Part shown: piece by piece, positions 22,647 through 33,775 of the stretch
Layout of the letters: every line of letters starts with the position of its first letter
How positions within the stretch are numbered: position 1 is the stretch's first letter
Assembly (NCBI GenBank): GCA_010094025.1
Contig: ML991788.1
Location: 248,001-312,000 of the forward strand
DNA from: Viridothelium virens
Lineage: Eukaryota; Ascomycota; Dothideomycetes; Trypetheliales; Trypetheliaceae
DNA: 64,000 nt
Reading direction: 5' to 3'
Notes under the pieces: generated by a model
What the model saw: the letters and a program-made list of their open reading frames with translations, nothing else
What the model was told of the DNA's origin: nothing
Database searches by the model: none
Position numbers and translations under genes: made by a program

Positions 22647-23519
22647 CTATTCCTCTCTCTTCTTCCTTTCTGGCGGCTCCGCGCACGCCGTTTTACGTGC
22701 ATACTTGCTCGCCTCTATATTCCTCTCCCTCACATATTCCCTCAAATACCCAGGCACTTCCTCAACCTTATTATAACTCGCCCCAACCGGCTCCCCCAAG
22801 ACCTCCTGCACCGGCACCACCCCGGTCCACACCTTCTCCCGCACCTCCTCCCGCTTTAGATCCTTCCTCTCATCCTTCGGCCCAAAGTCCCGCACCTTCG
22901 CACTCGCACTCTCCACCTCCACCTTCAAGATGCGCGTACTCTGCAGCTCGCCCCCATCAGGCGGCACCCGCGTATTCTCCCATCTTCCCGCCACCACCGA
23001 GTCCGTCACCAGCTCCATCGCCCACAGCTTCTCCTGCCGACCCTCCTCCGTGCTGTCGTCCAGCGCGTACGCGCGCCCGTGCAGCACCGCGCTGCGGTAG
23101 TTGTACGAGTGCGAGAAGGGCGTCAGCGCGAGGACGAGCCCGTCGACGATGGTGGCGCACACGCAGACGGAGAACGAGTCCGAGGGCGACGCGCCCAGAC
23201 GCATGAGACGTGACGAGACGTAGCCGTGGAGGTAGATGGCGGGCGGTGAGGATGAGGAGGGTGGGTAGGTGCCCATTTGGCCGATCATGGGGAGGATGAT
23301 GGGGGTTGGGTCGGAGGGATCGGGCACGAAGGAGATGTGGAGGACGGAGGCGGTGTTGACGATGGAGTGGATGAGGTCGGCGTCGTATTTGGCTGGTTCG
23401 ATAGAATGGGATCAATTGAAGGGAATTGAGGGGAGTAGGGACCTGCTAGACATACCGTAGTCTTTGCCATGTCTGTTGACTGTGTTGGTTGGGTTCTTGA
23501 TGTACTCACCGTCTTCCAT
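22647..23519 (-). CDS. FMN-binding split-barrel protein (pyridoxamine 5'-phosphate oxidase-like)
   Basis: Two exons (23519-23456 and 23392-22647) give 269 residues. The first exon supplies the family's opening NTVNRHGKDYAKYD, where the Arg and Tyr precede the IHSIVNTASVLHISFV strand. Later blocks are MIGQMG, YLHGYVSSRLM, CVCATIVDGLVLA, and SHSYNYRSAVLHGRA. This is the pattern of the pyridoxamine 5'-phosphate oxidase-like / flavin-nucleotide-binding family (PF12900). Members bind FMN, and some bind haem; most fungal ones have no proven reaction. The C-terminus is charged and probably flexible. It has no signal peptide, so it is likely cytosolic. Strong C bias at third positions distinguishes it from the AT-richer genes to the left. 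Confidence 0.87.
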
Positions 23520-24051
23520 TTTGAATGCCTTCACTGGTAGACGCGAAACCCTTCAATTGAGAAAGAGAGGAAAAGAATTGGAATGAGAATTAGGAACAAT
23601 TGAACTCCGCAAACCTTTGCTCCTTTATATATTTGCAGTTCTTGAGTCACTGATGATTTCGACTCATCTCTCGAGCAATTCGATAGGGAACGTCTCTACC
23701 CGCAGCAGGGTCTGCGGGGCAAGATTGGTGCGAACCTCGATGTAGGTACCTGACCAAGCAACAGCTGTCAGCTATCTAACAGAACGCTAGTCAATTAGAG
23801 AGCTCCGAGTCGACAAAGGTGGGGGAGAGGGCCAGATTTTTGAGTCAAATACCACTTCGAAGGCGGTGAAGATTGGCAATTGAACTTTCACCGGTCAGAA
23901 GACGAGAGCACTGACAAAGTCTTGGCATTCTCGACTCGACAGTCAAAGCAGAAGCAGACTGGAGACAACCCGGAACACCGGTCTCTCGGAAGAGGAACGT
24001 GGTATGTACATTGACTATATTGATCATAAATAGTGATTCATTATTTCGTGC
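23520..24051. other. Upstream region of the FMN-binding protein gene
   Basis: About 530 bp between two minus-strand genes. It holds the promoter of the FMN-binding gene and the 3' end of the aminotransferase. No gene was seen. Confidence 0.45.
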
Positions 24052-25018
24052 TCAACATGGCCCCGATATCATAGCAGCAGATGTGTCAGCTCCCACATCC
24101 AATTTCATAACTTGGGTCATGCCAAATTCTTGGTCATCATCCTTCAGAATCTCATCAATCTTCTCGATTTCCTTGATCGTCCAAAACTTCTTGATTCCAT
24201 CCACAAAACGATGCGCCAAAGGTTCCACCTCGTCCTCATTGCAAGCAGCAAAGCACAGGCGGAAGTACTTCCAGCCCTGCTCGTCTCTAATATCATCAGA
24301 CGGTGCAAATATATTGCCAGGAGAAACAAGGACCAAGAACGGAACCGTCGTCCACAGGATCCACTGCGCGCGGGCAAGGCGAGGGAGCGCCACTTTCCGG
24401 TGAAGTGGGTGGGTCTCCAGGTGAAGTCTTACCCAAACGAACATGCCTCCCAGCGGCCAGTCGAACGAAAACATCGGCGACTTCTCCACCACGCTCCATT
24501 CCCCCTGATCCTCATCATCAGCCACTAAGCTCCTCCTCCTCCCGGTCTTCACCGCCCACTTCCCCTCATCCAGGATGCCGCACATGGCATTCATCCTCCT
24601 CTCATAGTTCCCCCTCAACCCCTCCAACCACCTCACCCACCCCCCAAAATCCCACCCCGTCCCATCCCTCGCACCTCCCTTCCCACCCCCTCCCCCTTGC
24701 TGCGGACCCATAAGCAACTCAGCGATCATGCTCTGCACGAAGCCGCTCGGCTGCTGCGTGCTCGTCTCGGTGATGCGCAGGATGCGCTCGATCAGCGCCG
24801 GCTGCGCCGTGATCCAGCCAAGCCGGCAGCCCGGCGCCACCGTCTTGGAGAAGGTGTCGAGCCGGATGACGCGGCCATCGGGGTCGAGCGAGACATAGGA
24901 GGGCACGAGGGAGTCCAGGAAAGCGTAGCCGGAGGATTTTTGCTTTTTCGTGGCCTTGGCGGGTGTTCCTGGGAGGGGCGACGAAGAGGAGGCGGAGGAG
25001 GAGGAGGAGGGGGCCGAG

Positions 25019-25062
<44 letters not shown>

Positions 25063-26109
25063 GCTACTGCCGCTGCTGCTACGCCGCTTGGAGTTCGCGG
25101 TGGGGTATTGCAGGTACCAGTAGGGATCGTCCTCGATGATGATGATGTCGTATTTTTGGCACAGGGCATAGATCTCTTGGCGTCGTTGGACGCTGAGTGT
25201 ACCGGTGGTCGGGTTTTGGCCGATGCTAGCGGCTGATGGTCAGTAAGTTGCTCTTACGGTTGCGTCTTTGGGGGCGTCTCTCACGTTACAGTGTACAGCA
25301 AATGTGGTCGTCTCCCCTTCGAGAAGTCCCAATTTACTAGGACGTCCTCCAACCCGCCCTTTCCGCTCGCTCTCATTCCCTCATCGTCGATTCCCACAGG
25401 CGCAATATTCATTCCTCTTGGTCTTGCAGATTGAATTGCGCCCATGTAGGCGAACTCCTCACAGAGTAGCCCTTCTCGATCCTGCACCAAATCCCTGTGG
25501 GGACTCCATTCGTTGCTCAGTGCCATGATTGCCTTGGAAAAGCCATCTGTTGACCCACATGTAAGTATTATTTCTGGTCCACCTCGATAGCGATGATTTG
25601 GGTGCATGTTATTTCGTGCGAACTCGCGGATAAAATAATATAGCGGAGGATATCCTTGTGCGGTTCCATATTGCAGAGCGCTGGCCAGATCAATCTTGCG
25701 CAAGGGATCGACTTGGGATGAGAAGTGAGGAACGACGACATTGGAGGAAGGTGATTGCTTCTCCTTGGAGGATTTGGGAGCCAGAGAGATCGAGGCAAGC
25801 TGCTCAGAAGGCGGATCAACAGGGTTGTTAGGCGTAGGCTTCCACCTTTCTGGCAGTGCGCTCTTGGCTTCAAGAGTGTCAAAAGGGAAATAATACGTGT
25901 TTGGAAGACCTATTGTCGTTGGTAAGCCTTGATTGTTCTCACGGATGGGGTTGATGCTCAATACCTCCAGCTAATTGACCGATCCCAGGAATGGCAAAAT
26001 ACTTATAGAATTGTTTCATAGCACTCGGCGCACGATTTCGAGTCGCATAGGACAAATGATGGGAGAGATCCTTTGGCTCTGGAAGCCTGTCATCTCCGCT
26101 CTCTGCCAT
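24052..26109 (-). CDS. PLP-dependent aminotransferase, Aro8/kynurenine aminotransferase type, with polyserine insert
   Basis: Three exons (26109-25965, 25909-25285, 25225-24052) join in phase to 647 residues. It is a fold-type I aminotransferase of the aromatic amino acid / 2-aminoadipate class. Marks are the opening GGLPNTYYFPFD, GYPPLYYFIREF, TCGSTDGFSKAI, NPTTGTLSV (Asn binding the PLP ring), IIEDDPYWYLQY (Asp), and the PLP lysine in DTFSKTVAPGCRLGW, followed by a normal C-terminal domain. Between the EDDPY block and the lysine block sits an insert of about 60 residues, mostly serine (from about residue 306), and a Lys-rich patch. A glycine-rich run follows later. The insert makes it longer than the usual 500-580 residues. 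The likely reaction is transamination between an aromatic amino acid and a 2-oxo acid in the cytosol. Confidence 0.88.
25019..25080. repeat. CTG/CTA microsatellite inside the aminotransferase exon
   Basis: About twenty imperfect trinucleotide units (CTG with a few CTA and one CCG) lie in the third exon of the aminotransferase. On the coding strand they read AGC/AGT, so each unit adds a serine. Further serine codons follow just downstream in a GGA/GGC-rich stretch. Confidence 0.93.
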
Positions 26110-26564
26110 GGTGAAGGGTGGATTCAGAAAAACGAATGAATGGCAAGGAAAGCTTCAAGATGGTAAAGTTAGGGATGGAGGATGCGATGCTTGGAAATCA
26201 TTGTTATCTTGTTATCTCCGATAGGGATCCACCTGCACGCATCATTGATTGATCCACTGCCAAGGCAAGTGCTAACTGTTTCCGTCGCGTAGCTGCTCGA
26301 ACGTTGCCCTTGCCAATGACGGAGACGGAGCCGCCATCCCGCGCACCGAAGTCCGCGTCAGCCCCTCCCATGTCCCGGTCGAGCTTCAAGTCTCGCGTCT
26401 ACAGCTATTTCGGTCACCTCCTTGAACAATGTATAGCACGTAAATATCTCTTCATTTTCTTTCCCCATCCACACTCGCTTGGCAAAGGCGCGCTGGACGC
26501 AGCCGGTCTCTGGTGGTCGCACCTCTCCCAGCACTTGCCCCTCCATATAAACCCGCTGTCCAAG
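26110..26564. promoter_or_regulatory. Divergent promoter, aminotransferase / LCCL protein
   Basis: Region of 455 bp between the start codons of the aminotransferase (minus) and the LCCL-domain gene (plus). An open frame runs leftward-in from 26316 in the LCCL reading frame, so a longer LCCL N-terminus is possible. A TATA-like CCATATAAA lies about 20 bases before the chosen ATG. Confidence 0.5.
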
Positions 26565-28636
26565 ATGCGACCCTCCAGACACTTCCGCGATGATCCACAC
26601 GAGGAGGAGGTCGACGAGAACACCGCCCTTCTCGAAGAAGCAGACGATGGCACATTCTCCATTCACTCTGAAGAGCATGACAACACACTTCCGGCGAGAA
26701 TAAAGTCCAATTGGAACCGCTTCGTCGAAAAGCGCATCCCGGTACCTCTACGGCGTGCATCGAAGGCCACTGTCAAGTGGGTCAAAGGACCTCAACCACC
26801 GTATATATACACTATCGAGCCTATATTTCCCGCTATACAGACTACTCCCATACATCTGGTCGACAGGTTTTTACCCAAGCGAAGACATAAAGCAGCAGCT
26901 CTGCTGTTCTTCTATTTTTCCTGGCTCCTCATCTTCTCACTCGTCTTGCGCAAGTCTGCTTTTGCAACAGAAATCGAGGGCTTTGGTGTCCCTGTCACGA
27001 TATCTTGCGCAGCGAGATATTGGTAGGAAACGATTTTTGCAATCGAATTTGGACGTTGCTGATAGCTTATAGGGATAATGGCAATGGCTGCGGATTGAAC
27101 GGCGACAATTGTCGTCCTTTTGGAAACTCAACACTCGCTTTCCGCTGTCCCGCTGACTGTAAACGAGTCCAACTCGTGGACCCTCACGCGGTTGGTGACC
27201 AGGAAATCAATTACCGATCTCTGGTCATCGGGGGCCCATCGGATCCTGACGAACCTATCTCGAGCTCCAAGTACCGGGGAGACTCTTTCATTTGCGGCTC
27301 TGCCATCCACTCCGGCCTCATCTCTAATCGCCAAGGTGGATGCGGAGTGCTCTCACTTATTGGAGAACAAAAGGACTTCCCTGCCACGAAGAAACATGGA
27401 ATCTCAAGTGTTGGCTTCGACTCTTGGTTCCCCCTGTCCTTCTCCTTCCTTGATGGCACCGCAACTCAATGCGAAGACCTCCGTTGGCCGCTCCTCGTCG
27501 TTTCCGTCATCTTCTCATCCCTCCTCTCCCTCTTCACCACCTCCCCAGCCATCTTCTTCTGGTCCATCTTCGTCGGCCTCTTTTTCCATGTTGCGCTCGC
27601 CTCGGACCCGCCCTCCCTCTCCAACTACTACGACCTCATCTCCCTCGCCTTCGGCCGTTTCCTCCCTGCCGCCTTTTGCGGCACTGTCATCTACCGCTAC
27701 TGCGCTCGCCGCACCCTTACCAACCTCACCGCCCAGATCGAGAAGACAGTTCTCTGGCTTGGCGCCTGCTGGGTCGGTGCCCTGAATAACTATACTTTCG
27801 ACAAGATCCCCATCCAGCGCCTCACCCCGCATGACATCCAGCAACAGCCCGGTGCGATCCCCGCCCTCATCATCGTCGTCCTCTCCATCTTCTTCATTGC
27901 CCTGGGTCAGGCCTGGTGCTTCCGCCAAGAGGGTCGCATGCCGCGGTATCTCGCGCTGTATGGCTTCATGGGAACGTGTCTGATCATTATGGTGCTGATC
28001 CCGCGTATGAATCTACGTATCCACCATTACATCCTCGCGTTATTACTGCTGCCAGGCACGAGTTTCCAGAATCGGCAGAGCTTACTATATCAGGGGTTGT
28101 TGACAGGGTTGTTCATCAACGGGATTGCACGTTGGGGGTTCGACTCAATACTGCAGACGCCGGGCCAGCTGCAGGGTAATGCCCAGCTGGGAAGCAGTCT
28201 TCCGCATATTCGGCCGCCAATAATTCCGAGTGATGGGGCGAATGTTACATTTACCTGGCCGAGGCGGGTGCCGGATGGGTATGATGGCATTAGTGTATTG
28301 GTGAATGACGTTGAAAGATGGCGGGTGTACGAGGATGAGACGGAGCGGTGGGAAGACGGATTCACATGGAGCAGGAACGATGACGTGAGCATGTACTTCC
28401 GGTTTGCGTGGATGAGAGGCAGTGGAGCGGCGGATTACACCAGGGCGGGGGTTTGGAAGAGAAATGGCGAGTGGGAGGAAATGGAGTCGGGACCAAGTCT
28501 GGTGGATGGTGAAGAAGCAAAAGACCTGAACAGTCAAGCTGAGATGAACCAAGCGGACGGCTCGGGTATTAGAGGGAGGGAAAATGGGAATGAAGAAGTA
28601 TCCGAAGTTCGACCAACTTTTTATGTGGATATCTAG
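26565..28636 (+). CDS. LCCL domain-containing multi-pass membrane protein
   Basis: Two exons (26565-27022 and 27073-28636; intron of 50 bp) give 673 residues. An acidic cytosolic N-terminus with a leucine motif (ENTALLEE) leads to a membrane helix near residues 115-135. An LCCL domain then begins at the splice junction: WDNGNGCGLNGDNC, FRCPADC and the later CGSAIHSG and GGCGV blocks. About seven more hydrophobic segments follow, then a lumenal or cytosolic domain with acidic tail. This arrangement is typical of the fungal LCCL family, whose molecular role is unknown. The ATG at 26565 is preferred because it has good context and the upstream extension (from 26316) is low in conservation signals; that extension stays open, so the start is uncertain. 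Confidence 0.87.
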
Positions 28637-30771
28637 TTGGAATTCTGTTTCCTCCTTCGGATATATATAGACATGTTGAATTTTGTAAGAGCTCTACATA
28701 TGTAGTTCTTGATGGCCCTATACGTGAGCCAATGGATGTATGTGTCGTCTTATATTTGATATAGTTCAACCCACAGATCCACTCTCCCTTTTCATCTCCC
28801 TTCTGTATCAGCTTGCTGTTGCAGTGTCTTTTCTAATTTTCCTTCAAAGGCAATAGGCGATGTACGGAAACGTTATAAAAGAGTCCAAGCCGTCATACCG
28901 AAAACTTGTCATTGGCTCAACTCGCCTCAATTCCGAATTTGCGGCTCGGTATCATGTGGTGTGCAAACCCCTCCGCTGCTCTTTGTGCTACATCGGGCAG
29001 ATGTCTCCACCTTCGTTCGCCTTCTACTCTTTTCAAAACTCGCCAGACTTATCGTACATGCATGTCGTGGCCAGTCATACGCTCGAATCGGACCCAAGAC
29101 GCGAATATCGTCAGTCTTGGAGGTATCATGACGAACGAAGGCACTCCTTTTCCGGTTGATGCTGGACCTTGGCAGTACCGGACGAGACCAATACTCTAGC
29201 CTCCATGTATTCGAGGAGACCCTTGACATTAGGTTGGAAACCATAGACAACGGGTAAGTAACACAGCTGACAGTGATGATCGAAAGGCAGTCTAATAACC
29301 GTACGCTTCCTACCTATTATGTCGCAAAGCAAAAGCCCGCGAAATAGGCTTGGGCTACTAGCGGTCTCAGCGGTCGGCCTTCCATGTTAACATGTAAACA
29401 TGAGCAATATCTCCGTCACCTCCATTTCGTTGAAAATCGGGGTTCCTGGACATCACTTTCTTTGCTTTTGGCCGGATAATCTGAGATCAGCGGCCCTCAG
29501 CACCTCAGATTACCCACAAAAATGCTTTCGTTGAGTTACTGTGCTTGCGGATCGCGTGGGCCCTGCTCCACTTCTAATGGTATTGCAACATCAGGTCGCT
29601 GAGAACGCCTCAATATGCGAGATGGATTGCTAGTGCCTCCTCCTTCGACCTGGCGTCCGCTGATTTTGGCCCCCATGGTTCCCCTGCCAGTCAGATTGTC
29701 TGGGCGATGCTCATAACAGTCGACAAATTACCAGCGCACCTGTAGGCGCTAACAAAACAAACGTGAGCATTTGAAGAATACAACTTCGAGGGAAGAGTAC
29801 TCCGAGGAGACATGTGCAAATCAGGCAGACGTGTGCACTTCAAATTGCAGATCTTTCCCGTTCAGCCGTGCTACAGCATGACGGACATCTTTCGGCAATG
29901 CCACCCATACGTTATCGAGTCGTTAAATAAAGTTCACCCTCGAGGTGAGGTATATTCACGATTAGCGGATTTCCTAAGAGAAGCTATAAAGGAGAGGCTA
30001 CGGAACATTCCATCCGATGAATTAAGCCAATCGGAACAGTCATATCTCTCTACCTTGCTATACGGACTACTGTCTCCTTGAGGCCTGGAGCCTCGCAAAT
30101 TGTTAGGCTAAACTCATGCAGGCCGCATTGCCCCTGAGGGGATGCTGGATTCTGAGCACAAGCCAAATATGGCCGTACAAGCGAGAACTTTCACGGAATA
30201 CCCGAGAGATGCTTCGCCCTCTAAGTCTAAACCAACAACTAATGGTCTTGTGTCGAATTAGGACTATCTTAGAGTCGGGCTCATATGATGGTGAGTAGGT
30301 AGTGCAGGATAAGCATCTTGGGCTGACATCCACTACCACACGGAGTCTGTCGGGCTCCGGCGGGCCTAGCTTTTCATTGGTACGCACGGTCACAAGGAGG
30401 ATTTTCTCAAGGATTCAATTGCCACTGCAGATCTAGCGTGAATCATGATTTAGCGAATGTAATGAATTTAGTATCCGATCACACTGACAGTGTGAGAGGC
30501 GGAGGGAACTCTGCATAGGGAATACTCCATCAGGTAAGAGGTTTGTGCTGGACCTGGACACTTGGGTCAATTTGACCACCGAGCTGGATTGCTCACCCTC
30601 TAGCCTCCCGAAAAATGCCTATGGAGTGAAGTCTTTTGGTTCGCTGCAACCCTTCACCGGTGCTCGTGGTTGAGCCTTTACAATTCTCTCATTATTTCTA
30701 CTTGAAACTTCTCCCCGCTCTCCTCTTCTCACCCCTGCTGCTCTTGGCCTCTCGCGTCCCTAGCTTTTGCA
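28637..30771. other. Long intergenic region
   Basis: About 2.1 kb with no recognised gene. A plus-strand frame at 29812-30081 could encode 89 residues with an amphipathic, charged second half, but shows no family motif. The right end must hold the promoter of the FAD oxidoreductase gene (pyrimidine-rich stretch near 30690-30760). Confidence 0.45.
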
Positions 30772-32202
30772 ATGGCGTTCACGAACTCAACCAAGCCAGT
30801 CTGTCTCTTGATTCTTTCTCTACTCATCCAGTCTGTCCTATCATTTCCTCGTGCCTCCCATAGTGACCCAAATGGAACTCTCACTCGCGACGTCTGCATT
30901 ATTGGTGGTGGATCGAGTGGCACGTATTCAGCGATTCGATTGCAACAGCTTGGGTTGAGCGTTGCTCTTATTGAGACACAGGATCGCCTCGGTGGCCACG
31001 TGAACACGTTTGTCGATTCTTCGACAAATCAGTCATTTGACTATGGCGTGATATCTTTCGACAACATCTCAGTCGTGACCGATTATTTCGCACACTTTGA
31101 TATCCCCTTGACGTCAGCCGGTTTCTCGGGCGGAGCCTCGTCCACTGTCAATTTCGAGGATGGCAGCTCTGTCCCAGCTTCAAATGTGTCCCAAACAGCT
31201 ATTTTCGCTGCATTTGAAGCGTATCAATCTCAGTTGGCCCAATATCCCTACTTAACGACCGGATGGCAGGATTTACCTTCAACTCTGCCTGACGATTTTT
31301 TGCTGTCGTGGGGTGACTTTATCCAGAAATATAACCTTAGCGCTGCGGCTTTTCTCATCAGCACATTGTTGCAGGGCATTGGAAACATCCTTGTGCAACC
31401 GACGCTGTACATCTTCAAATATCTGAACGCCCAAACAGTTCAAAACATCCTAACCAACGGCTTCCTGACCACAGCCAATCACAACAACCAGGGGCTGTAC
31501 AATAAAGCACTTGCCGAACTAGGTTCGAATGCGCTGATTAGCAGCAATGTCACCAAAATCACTCGGAGCGATACCGGCGTCGAGGTTACTGTCTCAACTC
31601 CGTCTGGCATACAGCAGATCCAAGCTTCAAAACTGGTCATTGCAATCCAACCGAAGCTCTCGAGTCTCAGCCCCTTCCTAGATCTCGATGATCAAGAGCA
31701 AAGCTTGTTCAGCCAATTCAACAACAGCTACTACTGGGACTCAGTGATTCTGAACTCCGGTATCCCGGACAATGTGTCGCTCAGTAACGTGAATCCGAGC
31801 AATCCCTACGGCATCCCCAGTATGCCCGGCATCTACAGCATCAGCGCTGAACCGGTCGAAGGTACCAATGCTCTCTGGTACAGCAGCCCAAATAATATTT
31901 CCGATGAAGAAGTCAAGGCCGACATTTTGACGACGCTTGGTCGAATCAAGACCGGACAGGGTTATCCGTCTCCGAACGGGACAGTAGAGTTCGCGACCTT
32001 CAACAGCCACGCGCCTTTTGAGCTGACGGTGTCGGTCGATGCAATCAAGAACGGATTTTATCAGCAATTGGCCAGCTTACAAGGGAAGCGCAACACTTGG
32101 TGGACGGGCGCAACCTGGCAAGGCGCGCATGACTCGAGCGTCATCTGGAATTATACAGAGTATGAGGTGTTGCCCAAAATCACGGGTTCGACCTCCAATT
32201 AA
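30772..32202 (+). CDS. Secreted FAD-dependent oxidoreductase (beta-cyclopiazonate dehydrogenase-like)
   Basis: Single-exon gene of 476 residues. A signal peptide (LLILSLLIQSVLSF, cut near residue 25) precedes the FAD-binding Rossmann motif VCIIGGGSSGTYSAIRL and the amine-oxidase-like second loop ETQDRLGGHVNTF. A GLYNKALAELG segment and the end block FYQQLASLQG---TWWTGATWQ agree with the flavin amine-oxidoreductase group that includes Aspergillus CpaO. The C-terminus ends soon after the last flavin-domain strand, and several N-glycosylation sequons fit passage through the secretory route. CpaO closes a ring in cyclopiazonic acid synthesis, but no other genes of that pathway are here, so only the fold and cofactor are claimed. 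Confidence 0.86.
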   Translation: MAFTNSTKPVCLLILSLLIQSVLSFPRASHSDPNGTLTRDVCIIGGGSSGTYSAIRLQQLGLSVALIETQDRLGGHVNTFVDSSTNQSFDYGVISFDNISVVTDYFAHFDIPLTSAGFSGGASSTVNFEDGSSVPASNVSQTAIFAAFEAYQSQLAQYPYLTTGWQDLPSTLPDDFLLSWGDFIQKYNLSAAAFLISTLLQGIGNILVQPTLYIFKYLNAQTVQNILTNGFLTTANHNNQGLYNKALAELGSNALISSNVTKITRSDTGVEVTVSTPSGIQQIQASKLVIAIQPKLSSLSPFLDLDDQEQSLFSQFNNSYYWDSVILNSGIPDNVSLSNVNPSNPYGIPSMPGIYSISAEPVEGTNALWYSSPNNISDEEVKADILTTLGRIKTGQGYPSPNGTVEFATFNSHAPFELTVSVDAIKNGFYQQLASLQGKRNTWWTGATWQGAHDSSVIWNYTEYEVLPKITGSTSN

Positions 32203-33775
32203 GAGCGCAAGAGATGGCGTCAGAATTTTCGCATTGACTCTATGACTCAGAATTCCATTCTGAGGAGTTGAACGAGGTCTAATGTATTCTTCTTGGACAC
32301 TCATTACAGCTCATCTACGGTCCTGATGTGGATTTGATCTATTTGCGGATTAGTTCTTTGGCTGGTCCCATCCGCCAGCAGCCGATTGGAAGGGAGGCTT
32401 GGATAATTTTCTTCTGACCCAATCTGATGAGTTCCAATCTGTATTCAGGCTTTGGTTTCCATCCCATGGTAATATTTGTTATATTTCTCAGCTCAAGACC
32501 ATCATTGGTTGGGGAATAGGAAAGCGAACCGAAGTCGAATAGATGAAAGCCCAAATTTTATAGCCCATTGCACTGTGCCTTGTGAAGTTTCCGGTCTACC
32601 AGTACCTCGAGATAAGGCGACAAAGCGATGTAAAAGCCGCGAAGAGAAGACTTGTACTCCAGATCCATTGAGTGCTCGTACTCTACCTATCGTATACCTG
32701 TTGGCTGGGTGTGGTGGAAATAAAGACCACCTCAAACTCCGAAAATTTCCCAACTCCACTTTTGCGCACCACTTCATGCTAATGCCGGACCCGACGCTTT
32801 GCGCAGTGACAAGACATTCAATGATTCATCAGTTTCGCTCCATTCCTCGGCTTTTTGTTCGATATGGCAGAGGTCTTCGAATTCGAAGACATTACCGCAG
32901 CGTTGTTGATATGAGTGGAGTCACGAGAGATGCCAATTGCCAAACATAATCAGCAATAAGGCGCAGTCGCATAAACCATTTGCATTTCAAACGCGCGATA
33001 CAAGCTAGGTCATACCAAAGCTGCTTCCTGAAAACATAATCTCGGCTGCAGTGCAGATGGTCTGGGTGAGACCAAGATTTGCTCTGCGTGAAAGGATGCA
33101 TACGGTGAATGCATTACATTGTGTTTGTACTAACGCTGTTGATCAGAAACCTCGCGGTACGGACGGGTGATCATTAAGATCTGCTTGGAAAGTAGACCAT
33201 TTGGTAGGTTGTGACTCAAGATGTCTTTCGATGAACAGTCTTCACTTTCCTGCCTCGTCCGCCATTCGTTCGCCTCTAGTCAACACACCACAGTCACCCC
33301 TAGAAGACTCAGAAAATACGTCTCAACACACATTACTCAAATATGTCCGCTACTCTCTGCGTCTGAAAGTCGTTTTGACCATCAGCTTCCACTCCTCAAC
33401 TCCAATCTACCTGCTTTTCATTTCACCGTCACGTTGAACGTCAAACCACGGCTATCCTTCTCGGGCAAACCTACTATACGCCAATAGAAAGCACGTCTTG
33501 CGAAAGTCTCCCCCTTTAGGTCTGTTTCTTCAGGTATCCTTACTACAATATCTTATCCATATTGTTTCCGAGCTGCCGGTCAGCTCCGCTATCCCTAAAC
33601 ACCAAGACATTGCAAAAGCGCGCGGGTGAAAACATATCCGGGCTGCACGTAATCAGCATAGGGTCCGGAACATCAAAAATACAGCCGAACCATCGTAGGT
33701 CGGCCTGCCTGCTGTTGTGACGAATCATAGCGGACCCAACCGACCGAGACTTGTGCTCGACTAACTTTTGTAGCC
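32203..33775. other. Long intergenic region
   Basis: About 1.6 kb between two plus-strand genes. A frame at 33221-33487 starts with an ATG in good context and encodes 88 Ser/Pro/Leu-rich residues, but has no family mark. The rest shows nothing I can name. Confidence 0.4.
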
